Shown here piece by piece: positions 50,553 through 62,640 of a stretch of 64,000 nt of DNA (position 1 is its first letter; every line of letters starts with the position of its first letter). A program made the position numbers and the translations under genes. This DNA comes from Marisa cornuarietis (lineage: Eukaryota; Mollusca; Gastropoda; Architaenioglossa; Ampullariidae), in assembly GCA_004794655.1 (NCBI GenBank), contig SMMW01000622.1, positions 10,358,501-10,422,500 on the forward strand, given 5' to 3'. The notes below the pieces were generated by a model. That model was not told the origin of the DNA. It saw nothing but the letters and a program-made list of their open reading frames with translations, and ran no database searches.

Positions 50553-50689
50553 CATTACTACTCAGTCTTCCACTATCTATCTATCTATCTCAAAAAGTTT
50601 TTAAGTGTCCCAGTCCGCACACCCTCAGATATGGTGTATGGAGAACTCGGGTGCTACCCACTTTTGGTTAACTGCTGCATAAAACTATT

Positions 50690-51290
50690 AAATTTTGGCT
50701 TCGCTTCACGCTGATGAACATAGAGTCATAGACCGTATACCCAGACAAGTATACCAGCTACTGTACAGCCTAGATGCTCAGGGTAAAAAAGAATTTGATT
50801 ACAAAAGTTCGAGTAATGCTGGGATCTATGGGCTTCAACTATGTATGGTTAAACCAGGGTGTGGGTAATCATAAAATTTTTGTGCTAGCCATGAAACAAA
50901 GAATAACTGATGTTGGTCAGCAAGAATGGATTTTTGCATGAGGCAGAGCGATCGTTCCCATCTGTGTAGTGTCTCTAAAAATGTACTCACTCTAGAACTG
51001 TATTTTGAATATATAAATGTTAAATGTTCTAGGGAATATTCACAAGAACCGCTTTTTCATAATCAGAACGCTCATAATATAAATGACTGTTCATTTTGTG
51101 TAGGATCCACAGAGGATGAAACCTACTTTTTGTTTAACTGTCCACAGTACAAAAATATCCGCCCTAGGTTCCTTCAAAATGTTCCACCATACAGCGAAAA
51201 CAAACTGCTTATTGAAATTCTGACATGTAAAACTGTAAATTGGTTCTTATTCAAGTGTTTTAGTTTATGAAGGCTTAAAAAGACTACTGA
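50690..51290 (+). pseudogene. LINE C-terminal fragment with Cys/His-rich end
   Basis: Frames read GFNYVWLNQGVGNHKIFVLA and KQRITDVGQQEWIF, then (frame 50926-51270) CSFCVGSTEDETYFLFNCPQ. This order is typical of the C-terminal part of non-LTR reverse-transcriptase proteins, whose ends carry a CPxC...ED..HFLFxCP motif. A stop after WIFA and a frame change break it. No RT palm motif remains nearby. Confidence 0.6.
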
Positions 51291-51299
51291 GACATGAAA

Positions 51300-52125
51300 T
51301 ATGTCACCCTATTTAATACGTTTAGAACCCCAATGTAACGCTTTTTCTTAAGTATATATATATATGAATGTTTGTGCCTGCACGTGAATGAGAGCATATG
51401 AATGTGCAAATATCAAGAAACGAAGCTCACTTTGTGAAATTGGCAGTAATGGCCAGATATTAATAAATAGTTTGAGTTCTCTCTCTCTCTCAAACAGAGT
51501 AGAAGCATGAGTTACCAGAGAAAACCGTATAAACAGGTATTATATTACGAGAGAGGTATGTTGGAGCTGAGATACGAACCCACGACACCCACGATTCTCA
51601 CTAATGTGGTGACCGGCGCTTTCGCCCCACATTAAGCGCCATTAAGCGATCCATAATGACATATTTATTTTTTATACTCATATCTTATACCCTCATCCCA
51701 GCCCCGCCTGTGTAATCTCCATTTTACCCATCAATCGCTCTTGATGCTGTTCTTTTCAGGATGCTGATCTCACTAACTGCACGGCACCTACACATTTATC
51801 TAAATAATCTGCTCACGGGACAATATGAAGTGAGCAATAAACGCAGCCTAAAGCCATGAAGGGAGTTAACCAACGTGCAGATATTCGAAGAAGATTAAAT
51901 GCAAAAACCGATAGAAGACGCAGATAACAATAAGTCTCGCGCTCTCGCCAAGGAAAGATAAAGAACAGCTGACAGGGGATAAATTCGCCGTGGTAAGGGA
52001 AATTTGTTGTGTTGGGAAAATCTTGCTGCTCTAATGATTGATAGTGTCCTTTTTTCTGTCGATGTTTTGGTGGGAGAGTCAATAATATTAACTTGTGTTG
52101 TTTTTGTATGCTGCTTAAGTTCTTT
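51300..52125. other. Intergenic; possible reverse-strand tRNA-like SINE piece
   Basis: At about 51560-51660 the reverse strand has GTGTCGTGGGTTCGTATCTC, resembling a pol III B box in a SINE head. The rest shows nothing recognised. Confidence 0.3.
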
Positions 52126-52129
52126 TTTC

Positions 52130-52330
52130 AGGAAGTGGATAACCCTGTGATTTGAACAGTAGCAGGTTCGATACCTGCGCGGCGCGTAATGCCTAAAGTT
52201 AATCAAGCTGTGTAATGGATAGCTGGACCCACTGGAGGCTTAGAAAAGAAAGGGCAAATGGGGGAGGGAGATGAACACGCACCTCACAAAACTCAGGTCT
52301 TTCACATCTCGATCCCTCACGACTTCAAAT
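52130..52330 (+). mobile_element. SINE family 2 (tRNA-derived), copy 2
   Basis: AAGTGGATAACCCTGTGA at the head, an exact B box GGTTCGATACC at 52165-52175, then GGGAGATGAACACGCACCTC and AACTCAGGTCTTTCACATC. Matches the body of the copy at 46.6 kb; the region between the pol III boxes is shorter. Confidence 0.7.
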
Positions 52331-52334
52331 TTAC

Positions 52335-53445
52335 TGGACTGCTTTTTAAACCTTTTTTTAAAACTACTTACAAGCGTTTGAATTAAATTAAGTAAAAACG
52401 CGCTGTTCTTTTCACAGTGGCACGGAACATGTATTCTTCAATCTGTATCCTGCTTTTTAAATTAAAAAATAAAAAAACGCTCTTGATGTACTCTAATCAT
52501 GAACGCTCGTCACAGCTGTCACGATCAAACGATTTATTTATTTATGAAAGGCATTGAAGGGTGGGAACCAGCCGGAGAGTTTGAGGCACTCGATCGTGAA
52601 AGGTTGTCATGGCAACAGGCCTACTTTTGTAAACAGAGTTCTGATGTTCAGAGTTCCAAATCATACGCGAGGATTACGCTGTTCAAAACTTTGCATTTCA
52701 CGAACGGAACAGCTTTAGTCCCACACATTTTAAGTTTTAGAAATAGGGCCCTTTTGTGAAACTACGGCCAGTCATAAAGTTTAAGAAGACACCTCAGAAA
52801 AATTTATCTGGCTGAGCAGACGTAACCAGTAAAAATACTGAGATGCAGTGGTTGCACAAAAACACAGAAAAGCGAGACGAGAGCTGAACCAAGGACAGCC
52901 AACCTTCACGGATTTCCCCACCGGACAGCCTGCCCAAAACACGGGGAGAAAAGTAATATTTGTTTATATATATATACATGTAGAGAGAGAGAAAATGGTT
53001 TGGGGTAATTAGGGAAGCAGAAAAGACAGAGAAGTGATGTATAAGGTCTGTGTGCGACAGTACAATGCGAGTGTGTGTGCGCGAGTGGAAGGGGTGGGAA
53101 GAGAGGATCGAGGCCCACAAGAAAACATCAAGTAGGTGTGATGAAACCTACCCCGATATTTGTTCTTGACACTACTTCAAAGTTCACATAGAAATGCATT
53201 AATAATTAATCACATCGACTTATGTTCTACATTTTGAAACACAAACATTTTATGTCGAGTGTCGCTTAAACCCTAATCCTAATAAATAAATATATAAAGA
53301 CAACAGCAACAACTAATTGCATCGCCGGCTTGGTGCTGATCTTCGTTTGGTTAACTCTTGAGACCTGTCTTCGTGTCTCTTTGTTATCGCCGTCATCTCT
53401 GAATCCTCGCCGTCTCCTGGACGTAGCTGAAAGCTGACGTGTGTT
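52335..53445. other. Intergenic, no gene recognised
   Basis: Short frames only. TATA dinucleotide and GA runs lie near 52963-52992. Confidence 0.5.
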
Positions 53446-53447
53446 TG

Positions 53448-53448
<1 letters not shown>

Positions 53449-53498
<50 letters not shown>

Positions 53499-53632
53499 TG
53501 TGAGTGAGAGAGTGTGTGTGTGTGTGAGCGAGTGTGTGTGAGAGAGTGTGTGTGTGAGTGAGAGAGTGTGTGTGTGAGCGTGCGTGTGTGTGTGTGTGAG
53601 CGAATGTGTGTGTGTGTGTGTGTGTGTGTGTG
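53449..53632. repeat. Compound TG/GAGA microsatellite
   Basis: Alternating TGTG and GAGAGTG/GAGCG blocks over about 185 bp, explaining the three His/Thr/Ser-rich minus-strand frames across it. Confidence 0.9.
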
Positions 53633-54590
53633 TCTTGACATGACTCAAGGAGCGCAGGCCCTGCGTGCTGCATGATAGTGTTGGCGCCCTGTCGACACAC
53701 ACAGTGAATCAGGTCAATTAAAAATTTACAAGCTTGAGACTTAATTCTTGTGTGGTTCCAGCCTCGCGCTCTTCTACACTTGCGGGTCTTTCATATCAGG
53801 GGAGATCGAGTTCTTCAAATCACAAAAAAGAGCTCAACACAAGACATTATTAGCATAAATGACAAAAGAACATAGTGAAAATGTTAGAAGAGAATAATCA
53901 GATACAATAAACAATAGAAGTCGATCAGTGAGACACGAACAAAGGAGAAAACCAGTGACGAATACACAAAATGAAAAACAGCCATGAGAACTTATTACTT
54001 ATACATGTTTGTTTTATATGTTAAGTAGCCCTTATGTGTGATGTTACATAAGTGGGGGGTGTCATAATTTACTTGCATGCCTGCGGCCGTTTGGGTGACT
54101 GAGTGGGTAGATAGGACCGCGTAGGGGTTCAGAGCCGCCCACCTTCCTGTGCCATTTATTTATTTTCGTCGTTCCAGTTTTAGGTCTCAGTCACGACCGT
54201 AAGTCAATAACTCGTCTGCTCCATTTCCTTCGTGTTCTATTTTCATAAGCGCAGGCATCTTTCCACGCAGACGAGCAGGTAGCAGACAGGCAGAGAACAC
54301 CACTGGCTGCCAACTAAAATGGAAACTAAAATGGTTATACCTGCCCCACCCTTTCCTACTCCGCCTACCCCCAGCCAGAGCTTCCTCTCTTTGCGATCTT
54401 TCTTTCATGTCGCCGCGCGCTTTGATGTATATACATAGACAACAGCCGGCCTCCGACTACCCGGCTACGGATATAGCAAAACAGGCAGTCGGGAATGGAC
54501 CGCACAAAGCACCACCGTGATCTAAAAATAGAACTACATGCTATCAGGAATAATCGTTCTGGTGAAGACACGAAACTGTGAGAGAAAACC

Positions 54591-54622
54591 ACACCACCAC
54601 CACCACCACCACCACCACCACC
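54591..54622. repeat. CAC trinucleotide microsatellite
   Basis: About ten CAC/ACC units. Confidence 0.9.
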
Positions 54623-55150
54623 CTGGGTTTACGGCGTCGGTCGGCTGGTAAATTGGTTTCAACACAAAATTTATCTAAGCAAAGAATCAACTTATGCACT
54701 CAGTTCGATCATTATCAGACGAAGAAGATGATGAAGAAGAAGAAGTAGTAGAAAAACAAAAACAAAACAAAAGGCAAAACAAAATAAAAAAAAAGATTTT
54801 AGTTTAGAAGAAGAATTACAAGCACGAACAAACGCAACGAAAACAAAACCAAAACAAGTTTTTAGTTTATCCCAAAGGTTCTCGCGCTTTCAAAGTTTTA
54901 GCGAGATTTCAAACTGCGGTTAACAATTAGAAGCAGACTGATCATTAACACGACAGAGCTTTTACTAGTTTGTGCTTTTAAAGTATTTTTTTTCATTCTT
55001 TTACAGTTTGTTAACAATTGATATTTTTAAGCATTCCTATCGTAAGCACACACTTCCTCCTTTTTTTTTTTTTTTTTTGCTTCTTTTGCCCAATTGCCAC
55101 CATCGCCCTGCTCCAACCGACTTTCTACGCTGTCAGAGACCACACCTAAG

Positions 55151-55158
55151 TGACGTCA
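55151..55158. promoter_or_regulatory. Full palindromic CRE (TGACGTCA)
   Basis: Perfect CRE in a GC-richer stretch 260 bp left of the Tc1 element. No adjoining exon is seen. Confidence 0.25.
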
Positions 55159-55412
55159 TCGTGAGTCTACAACGTCCAGTAAACTCCCAGCACTGGTTGG
55201 CTGTCACGTCTCAAAGTTTTCGCCCTTGGCCGCGCTGTTTACGAGCCCCAAGTACTTGCGATCCGCACGCAGTAATGGTTAGCGAGGCAATCATGGCATG
55301 TTTATTGGCTATCCTGCATAATTAAACCGAGCCGCTAGGTGCTGTCGTGCACTTAGGTCCACACAGAACGCGGGCAAATGTCGCGCACCAGCTCATCTGG
55401 CTGTAGGTTTTA

Positions 55413-56991
55413 TATACTGCTCAAAACAATGGAAAGGCCAGTTGTATTGTCAATGACGTTTTTCGTGCCAATAAAAACACAGACAATAACATTCAATCAA
55501 AGCATTTCTTTAGTCATTAAATGAAAAATTATCAGACAATTTCAAGGAAACAAATCATTTTAACAACGAGAATTCGAACTTGGACTGACATGACCCATGT
55601 TTTCAAAATTCAGACAGACAAGTGATATAAGAGAAAGTCAATATCGTGTGTGTCCACGACTGGCCTGAATACAGGAAAGGAACCGTTATCACGTTGACGG
55701 AACCAAGGTTCTCAGGGTCCTTTGAGGAGTTGCCTGCCACTCTTGCTCTTTTGTTGAAGAAACTGGTACAGCTGACTGAAGTCAACTGCTGAGGGGAGTG
55801 GTTGGCGCTAAGTTGCTGGCCCAGGACATCCCACAGACGTTAAATGGGATTCAGATCTAGGGAACAGGCTGGCCAGCTGGTGCACCTGCAGGAGGTCATT
55901 GACGACCCTGACCCTGTTCGGTCTGGCGCTGTCATCCTGAAGAACGGCCCTTGGTTCGATTGCAGGCAGTACCAAAGGCTGTCAAATGTTATCTCTGTGT
56001 GCCACGCCTGACAGATCGCCCAGCAACAACTAGAAGGGAGTTGTGTAGACCGTTCCTATCCCACCCCACACCATTTAGTTTACATGTTTTAAGAAGAGTG
56101 CATATTTGGTATTTATTACAATTAGGGAGAAAGAATCCACCACCATGGCGATCACGGTCCACCACAGCGAGATCGTGGAAACGCTCTCCCTGTCGTCTCC
56201 AGACACTGATTCAGCCATCATGGAAGGAGCTGACAAAGCGAGATTCATCAGTGAAGGGGACCACGGCCCACTGTTATCTTGTCCATGCCAGATGGCGTCA
56301 TGTCCATGCAAGACGAGCAGCGCAGTGTGCAGGTGTTAGGACAGGGTGGACAGCAGGTCGCCTTGACCAAAGATTGCTCTCCCTGAGCCGGTTTCGAACC
56401 GTCTGGTTACTGACAGTCACGTTGGCGGTTGCTTGCAGCCGTCCCCTAAGTGTTCTGGCAGTGTCTGTTCTCTGTCTTAGAGCCCACAGAACAATGAACC
56501 TGTCCTACTGTCTGGTAGCTGACCGTAGGAGTCCAGGGTGTCTTCCCTCTGTAGCACTTCCGGTTGCATTGTAGCGGTTTCGTAGTTTGAATGGCAAAGT
56601 GAGCAACTCCCAATCGGCGGCCAATTTCTCGAACTCCTACTCTCTCCTGCAGCCATGCAATTACCCTCCCTTGGTTGATAGTACTTCATCGTCGTCTCTG
56701 AGGCATGATTAAAAAGGTGCATAGAAACCGGCAATAACACTTCCCATGGCGCTAATATTACTGAGTTGTGTTGACAATGGGCAGGACTTGCACGTGCACT
56801 GCATGTTTTCTACTGTCGAATACGTTGCAATTACACGCATTTTTTGTGAGTTCAATGACCTTTTTTTTGCTTGACTGGTGTACTGAGCAAAAAAAAAAAA
56901 AAAAGATTTTGAACGAATTTCTCCCTTTTGGTAACACAATTAATAAAAATATTTAAAAAATGGTGGCCTTTCCATTGTTTTGAGTGGTATA
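55413..56991 (-). mobile_element. Tc1/mariner-type DNA transposon, inactive
   Basis: Terminal inverted repeats of about 30 bp with few mismatches: TACTGCTCAAAACAATGG at the left, and the complement of TACCACTCAAAACAATGG at the right. Flanked by TA on both sides, as expected for Tc1/mariner insertion; the element is about 1575 bp. The minus strand encodes a degraded transposase: helix-turn-helix piece VREIGRRLGVAHFAIQTT, first Asp region TDESRF, second Asp region DDSARPNRVRVVNDLLQ, then WPACSLDLNPI. At the usual third catalytic acidic position after NPI there is TAA. Frameshifts are also present, so it cannot encode an active enzyme. Confidence 0.85.
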
Positions 56992-57036
56992 TGTAGCACC
57001 TCAATTGTACATTCCTTTTCACAAAGATTTAAAGAA

Positions 57037-57069
57037 CAGCTAAACAACAACAACAACAACAACAACAAT
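57037..57069. repeat. AAC microsatellite
   Basis: About ten AAC units with one interruption. Confidence 0.9.
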
Positions 57070-57074
57070 AACAA

Positions 57075-59105
57075 AAATCAATCATTGTCGGTGACTGAAT
57101 TTACGTATCTCAGATGCGTTTTGTCTTTGGCATTTAGTTGCGTAAGTTACTTGCTATTTTCTGAGGGTCGTTTCAGTCAGCGAGAAGAAAGTCAGAACTT
57201 ACCAGGTCCTTGTGATTCAAAACTATTAATAATGATTCTCGTCTTGTTGTCAAAGAACTGAGCGAAAGATGCGAGCCTTATAAAAAAAAGGGAGGAAAAA
57301 GTAAAAACCCACTAACGTCTGTTTATGGTTCTTCTAAAGTGCTAGGTGTTTTCTTTTTTTAATTGTGGTATTAATCTAATTGCCACCCTTCCTCCGTGTT
57401 TGTCTCATTAGTTTCTGAATCACGATTGGGCTCAAAAAACAAGCAACATGCAAGTCATTCGCTGCGAACACTCCTCAGCCGGATTCTTCGGATTCTGTTG
57501 CACCAAGTGCGCACTACGCAATATCCGGTGTCGTTATGGCTAGAAAACGTTTGTGGGAAAATCCGCCGGATTGGTGCAGGGCGAGTTCGCGTCCTTGACG
57601 CAACAGGACAAGGAGTTCACTCAGGCGGCCCTTTCGCAATAGATGCGCATAGCGTTGCTAGATATGGTCTTAAAGGTACACTCGAGTACAAAACACTATT
57701 TTAAAATAAAATGGCTGGGCTTAATCGTTACAAGATAAAACGTCCTCAAAACGAACCAAACATTTCTGCTCCGTTTATGAAATACAATCATTTGAACCTT
57801 TTTTTCCCCCTTCATTCTCACTTGCATTCTAAGACCAGTTTCACGTGTTTGTAAAAATTCCAACTGTTTTACAGAAGCAAATTTTGGAGGTTTTAGAAAA
57901 TCGTGTCGAAGCAATTTAGAGGCGTTAGACGGGCGTTTCACAATAGCTTTATGAAAGATTTTCTCTTCTGAATATAAAACTACTCGGAGATGTTCTAACC
58001 TGGCTAAAACAGCTTTGACAGCGATGATGGGATTATCAGAATCAGCTTCAGTGAAGAGCCCGAAGTGTTGGCAAATAAACAAGAGACTCTGGGATGAAAT
58101 AAAATGACGAATTGTTCAAAAACCAACATCGCCAGAGATTGCAGTGACAACTGACCAAATTACAGTTCAAGTTCTCTATTTAACGAAAATAAAATGTAAT
58201 TAGAGATGCTTTTGGATGGTCGTTGATTATGTATTACAATTTTTATTTGAAAACTATATTTCAACAAAAAATGTATACTTGTGTACATTACCTTTGATGT
58301 GTGTGTGTGTGTGCAAAAGAATTTATATCGTCTTGCCAATGGTTGAGTCGTCTCCTCCCAGTGGTTGCCGTTGGTTGCGGTCGAGTGAGCCTGTTGTGTC
58401 CAGTGGTGACCCTGTTTGTCTTCTGCAGCGTTCATACTCCACTGCACTCATTGTGTTCACCACATAGGCCATCCATGCAATGTTGTTATTCTAGTCTTAA
58501 ATTTGATTAGCAAAAAAATACAGAGTAATTATGCCTCTACTATGTGTGAAAAATCGTTCTTTCGCTGACTTTTCCTGGAAGCCGAGTACATGCTAACGTA
58601 AGCGGAAGTGCGGCTTAAGCAGTTCTATCTCATTCAAAAATATATATATATATAAATCTGATGAAACGATGTGCACCGCGTTTAGGGCCTGTCTCTAAAA
58701 CTGTTTTAACTAAACACATTAAAGGCCTAAATGTGTTTTAAAATCCGAATACCTATGCGCAAGTGGTCACTTGAAAGTATTCAACTTTGCTCTTAATTTC
58801 GTTCTGGTGCCGGGCTAGCCTTTAAAAGGTTAACGGGTTTCTCAACAGTTTACACGCGCCGCCCTCATCTGTTGCATGACCCTAGCGCAAAGGTCGGGAA
58901 CTTTATATTTCCGCTCTGCAGTCAACTCAGATCTCCTTCCCTCCTCCCTCCCTCCCCTGCTTACCTGTGCTACGAGTCTTCAGTGAGAAGAGGTGTGTCT
59001 CCATGACCCCTCCCCCCATGTCATGGCACGTTTGGGGGGAAATGGCAAAGTGCACATATGGGGTAGGCAGCTCCAAAATTCCCAGGAAGTATCCTGGGCA
59101 AGGCG
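57075..59105. other. Intergenic, no gene recognised
   Basis: Short frames only. At about 58686-58775 a stretch with AAAGGCCTAAATGTGTTTTA resembles the right part of the inverted-repeat element at 46.3-46.6 kb and may be a decayed copy. A pyrimidine-rich run lies near 58929-58958. Confidence 0.45.
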
Positions 59106-59110
59106 CCCAC

Positions 59111-59572
59111 GTTACCGTTCACTGTCCTCTTCAGGTGACACCGCCTTGCTCTGTTACCGTTCACTGTCCTCTTCAGGTGACACCGCCTTGCTCCGTTACC
59201 GTTCACTGTCCTCTTCAGGTGACACCGCCTTGCTCCGTTACCGTTCACTGTCATCTTCAGGTGACACCGCCTTGCTCCGTTACCGTTCACTGTCATCTTC
59301 AGGTGACACCGCCTTGCTCCGTTACCGTTCACTGTCATCTTCAGGTGACACCGCCTTGCTCCGTTACCGTTCACTGTCATCTTCAGGTGACACCGCCTTG
59401 CTCCGTTACCGTTCACTGTCATCTTCAGGTGACACCGCCTTGCTCCGTTACCGTTCACTGTCATCTTCAGGTGACACCGCCTTGCTCCGTTACCGTTCAC
59501 TGTCATCTTCAGGTGACACCGCCTTGCTCCGTTACCGTTCACTGTCATCTTCAGGTGACACCGCCTTGCTCC
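59111..59572. repeat. 42-bp minisatellite, 11 units
   Basis: Eleven head-to-tail units start every 42 bp from 59111 to 59531, with almost no divergence. Units 1-3 have CTGTCCTCTTC and units 4-11 CTGTCATCTTC; unit 1 also ends GCTCTG instead of GCTCCG. Because 42 is a multiple of three, frames stay open: plus-strand YRSLSSSGDTALLR and HCHLQVTPPCSVTV, and minus-strand MTVNGNGARRCHLK. The resulting frames (58993-59670, 225 codons; 58967-59587, 206 codons; 59548-59021 minus, 175 codons) look like by-products of the array rather than genes. Confidence 0.97.
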
Positions 59573-59689
59573 GTTGCCAAGCAGTAATTATCATCGCTCC
59601 CGGGCCCGCAGTTTTGTGTCGCGCAACCTCGTCAGCGCATTGCACAACACCTGAGGGGGAGCTAGGTTGAGGAAGGAGTGGTGGTGGTG

Positions 59690-59695
59690 GTGGGT

Positions 59696-59727
<32 letters not shown>
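59690..59727. repeat. GGT then TG microsatellite
   Basis: TGG units pass into about 13 TG units. Confidence 0.9.
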
Positions 59728-59729
<2 letters not shown>

Positions 59730-60045
59730 CTGCTCATGACGCTAGCGCGCGGGGTTTTTATCAGTGGGGGTCAGATATTCCGGTCAAATGTCACAGTTCA
59801 TACATTCTGGCGGTGTATAAGTACATGCGAACCGAAACGTGCTGACGAACTCGGCAAGGGTGGCGGTATAATTGTCTTTTGTTCCCCAGTTTCTTGTTGG
59901 GACAGTTGATTTAAACAGCATAGCGAACGTTTTAAATTCGCCTTTTAGTGTTTTAAACAGATATATATATAAGCATATATCAATAGGAAATTTGGTTACG
60001 GCAAGAAGTAATAAGTAAATAATAAGTATGTATAACTCCATTCAT

Positions 60046-60265
60046 TTATGGGAGGTAAGGTGATCGCCTTGAGGCTTGCACTACGGGATCCGAACCCAAT
60101 GCGCCCACACTATAACCGGTTCGGTGTCTCTGTGAAAATAAAAGTCAGCGACGGCGAGGAGATGGGCACCACCCTCACAAAAAGCTGCCTCCCCCCCCCT
60201 CTCCGAGAGAAATGAGGTCTCTAACATCACATTCCTCAATGGCTGTAACATTAGAAGACCTTTAT
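60046..60265 (+). mobile_element. SINE family 2-like, copy 3
   Basis: The body GAGGAGATGGGCACCACCC and GAGAGAAATGAGGTCTCTAA matches copies at 46.7 and 52.3 kb. The head differs (GGTAAGGTGATCGCCTTGAG and GGGATCCGAACCC), so it may be a related subfamily sharing the tail. Confidence 0.5.
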
Positions 60266-60571
60266 TTTTTTTCATCCTTTCATTTTGCGCTCCCTTAAGA
60301 GGAAATTAATCTACATACAGCTGCGTGTGTCATAAACTGTTTAAATACTCCTAAGGATAGGGTGACAGATCAAAGAAACACGGGATTTACGCAAGTTTTT
60401 GTTTCACAAAGCCGAGGGAAATTTCGCAACGTTTTCAATTTGTGATTAAAATGGTTGTCTCCGGCCTTTCTCAGTGATACACAGAAGCGAACCCCAGTGC
60501 GAACAGGTGAATGAAGTGCGTACAATGTGCGTATGTTTGTGTCAGCTGAATGCGAACAGACGACACAAGCC

Positions 60572-60600
60572 CATTTATTTATTTATTTATTTATTTATTC
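60572..60600. repeat. TTTA microsatellite
   Basis: About seven ATTT units. Confidence 0.9.
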
Positions 60601-60639
60601 CTTCTTACTGGTACCAGCTGATCACCAGTTATGGGGAAA

Positions 60640-61145
60640 ACTGAATAGTTGCATATTATAATATTTGTTATGAGCAGGACTAAGAAAGACCAGCATGCCA
60701 GATTCGTTTTTCCTGTCTAGCTCGGCTTCGACCACCGCCCTAGCTGCCCTAAAGGACGGCGTAAGACAAAGCCTCGTGCCGGGTCTAATGGCCAAAGCAG
60801 ACCAGCTGGGTTCTTGGTAGCCCACATACATACATATTCGTTGGTCTTACATTTCATGTAGGAAATCGGGAAAACATTATTTTCAATGCCTGGATATCCG
60901 TGTTTCTTTGTCAGCAAGCAGACTCCACATCTTGCATCCACAAAGTAGGATGGAAACTACGAGCGACATGTATATTCTGCACTTGGTTTTAAGCCTGAGC
61001 GTATTGCTGCACCAAATCATATTAGTCTGACAGTTGCTGCTGTCACTCTTAAAATCTTCATGCAGATTTCGTCAGCTGCCATCATTGGTAATGATGACTA
61101 CCGGATACTTTAAACTATTCACCTCTTCGTTCATGTGGGCAGCGA
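60640..61145 (-). pseudogene. Non-LTR retrotransposon RT C-terminal fragment (copy B)
   Basis: The minus strand reads NEEVNSLKYPVVIITNDGS, later IWCSNTLRLKTKCRIYMSLV, VSILLCGCKMWSLLTKKHG and ISYMKCKTNEYV. This is the order FxEVNSFKYLG ... CETW ... ISYxEHKTN seen at the C-terminal end of endonuclease-RT LINE proteins of molluscs and cnidarians. Several frameshifts; only about 500 bp remain. Same family and orientation as copy A. Confidence 0.65.
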
Positions 61146-62429
61146 AAGTCTGTCGAAACACCGCGCGAAATCGACCCAGAAGAATATTGCTGGCGTTTTA
61201 TCTCCTGAATCAGCCATATAATGACGAGCTAGTCCAGCCCTCTGCGTAATCTTCTTCTATAGGGTTTGACTTCTTAAAAGGTGGCATCAGGAGAGTGGGC
61301 GCTGGCTGGGGTCTCAGAGTATCATCTAACTAAACCCTGAGAAAAATGAAGACGCCCAAACTCTCACTTTCATTACCTTAGCCCGCATCATCGGAACCGA
61401 GGATGTATTGCTGGCGATCTCTAGCTAGGAACAGGGAGCACATCTCTGTCCAGAAGAAGTGTAACTGACCAAGAAATAAGCGACGAAGAGTATAAGTTAA
61501 AAAAACTTTTTAAAAATGCACAGGGTCGTTTCACTTTATTTCCGATATTGTCACGAACAGGTAATATACCATGATTGCTTTGAAGCGAAAGTTGTGTGGC
61601 GAAGTCAGCATGTTGTGGGAAATCAGTCATCCATCAGTCTTTCATTCATTCCTTCACTGATACCAGTTGATGGGCCAAGAAGGGGGGCAGTCCACTTCTT
61701 CACGTTCGTAAGCCAGTTCTTCCTTTGGCCACCGCGGAGTCGACCACCCCATAAAGTAGCTTCAAGGACAGTCTTTGAAAGAGTATCGTGTTGAGTCACG
61801 TGACCAAACGAGACCAGCTTACGCTTTTTTACTGTAGCAAATAGGGGTTCCTGGTGTCCTACGACTGTGGCAACCATGTATCGAACAAATCATTGGTCGT
61901 AAGTTCCCTGTATGAGTTCCGAAGAAGCCTCCTCAAGCACTTGTTTGCGTATGCCTGAATTTTCCTATCTGTATCGACAAGCAGAGTCCACTTTTCATAT
62001 CCTTAAACGAGAATCGGGAATTGTGTAGATTGTACTTCGTAGTAAATCTGATGTTATGGCTTCGCCAGACCTTGTCCATCCTATCCATGGCCGCTGTCAC
62101 AGTTGCTGTACCGATCCTGATGCGGATATCTGTCGTGGAGCTGCTGTCTTTGGAGATAGCGGCTCCATAATACTTAAAGCTGTTTACCTCTTCAAACCGT
62201 ATCCAATTTATGTAGATCTCTGCCTTGCCGTCGCCAATGACCATGACTCTTACCAGTACTGTTATCAGCTCTGTCAATCTGTTGATAGCAGTTCCTCGGC
62301 GGTGGTTCTGTATTATTTTCAGTATGACATGGCGTGGGTGGCTTGTTGTTTTGTAGTTTTTGCACTGTTTGCTGTTTCCTTTCTTTGGAGGAAATATGAC
62401 TATTGAATGTTCTCATTCTTTAGGCCAGT

Positions 62430-62600
62430 CTCACCAGGATCGTTGTTATTCCCACCCTACTTGAGCAGCTCACCAGGATCGTTGTTATTCCCACCCTACT
62501 TGAGCAGCTCACCAGGATCGTTTTCATTCCCACCCTACTTGAGCAGCTCACCAGGATCGTTTTCATTCCCACCCTACTTGAGCAGCTCACCAAGGTCGTT
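62430..62600. repeat. 39-bp minisatellite inside the LINE relic
   Basis: Four full units start at 62430, 62469, 62508 and 62547, plus a partial fifth. Units 1-2 have GTTGTTATTC and units 3-4 GTTTTCATTC. In the LINE frame each unit reads NNDPGELLK or NENDPGELLK followed by TAG and Gly-Gly, so the array grew from the conserved ELLK-x-GG part of the reverse transcriptase. Confidence 0.9.
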
Positions 62601-62640
62601 GTTAGTTGACTTTCCAACCTTTAAGCTGCGTACAGCTCTT

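Larger units (their letters stand above)
53640..55410. other. Intergenic, no gene recognised
   Basis: A CAC trinucleotide array lies at 54591-54622 and poly(T) at about 55063-55079. A SINE-like head may be present near 54080-54160 (TGACTGAGTGGGTAGATAGG, GGGGTTCAGAGCC). A full CRE lies at 55151-55158. Confidence 0.45.

Noticed and set aside
53266..53702. Three overlapping His/Thr/Ser-rich minus-strand frames
   Set aside because: Translation of a compound TG/GAGA microsatellite.
55951..56574. 207-codon plus-strand frame
   Set aside because: Antisense to the degraded Tc1-type transposase on the minus strand.
58967..59670. Long plus-strand frames of 206 and 225 codons
   Set aside because: Almost entirely produced by a 42-bp minisatellite whose length is a multiple of three; no start context, domain or splice support.
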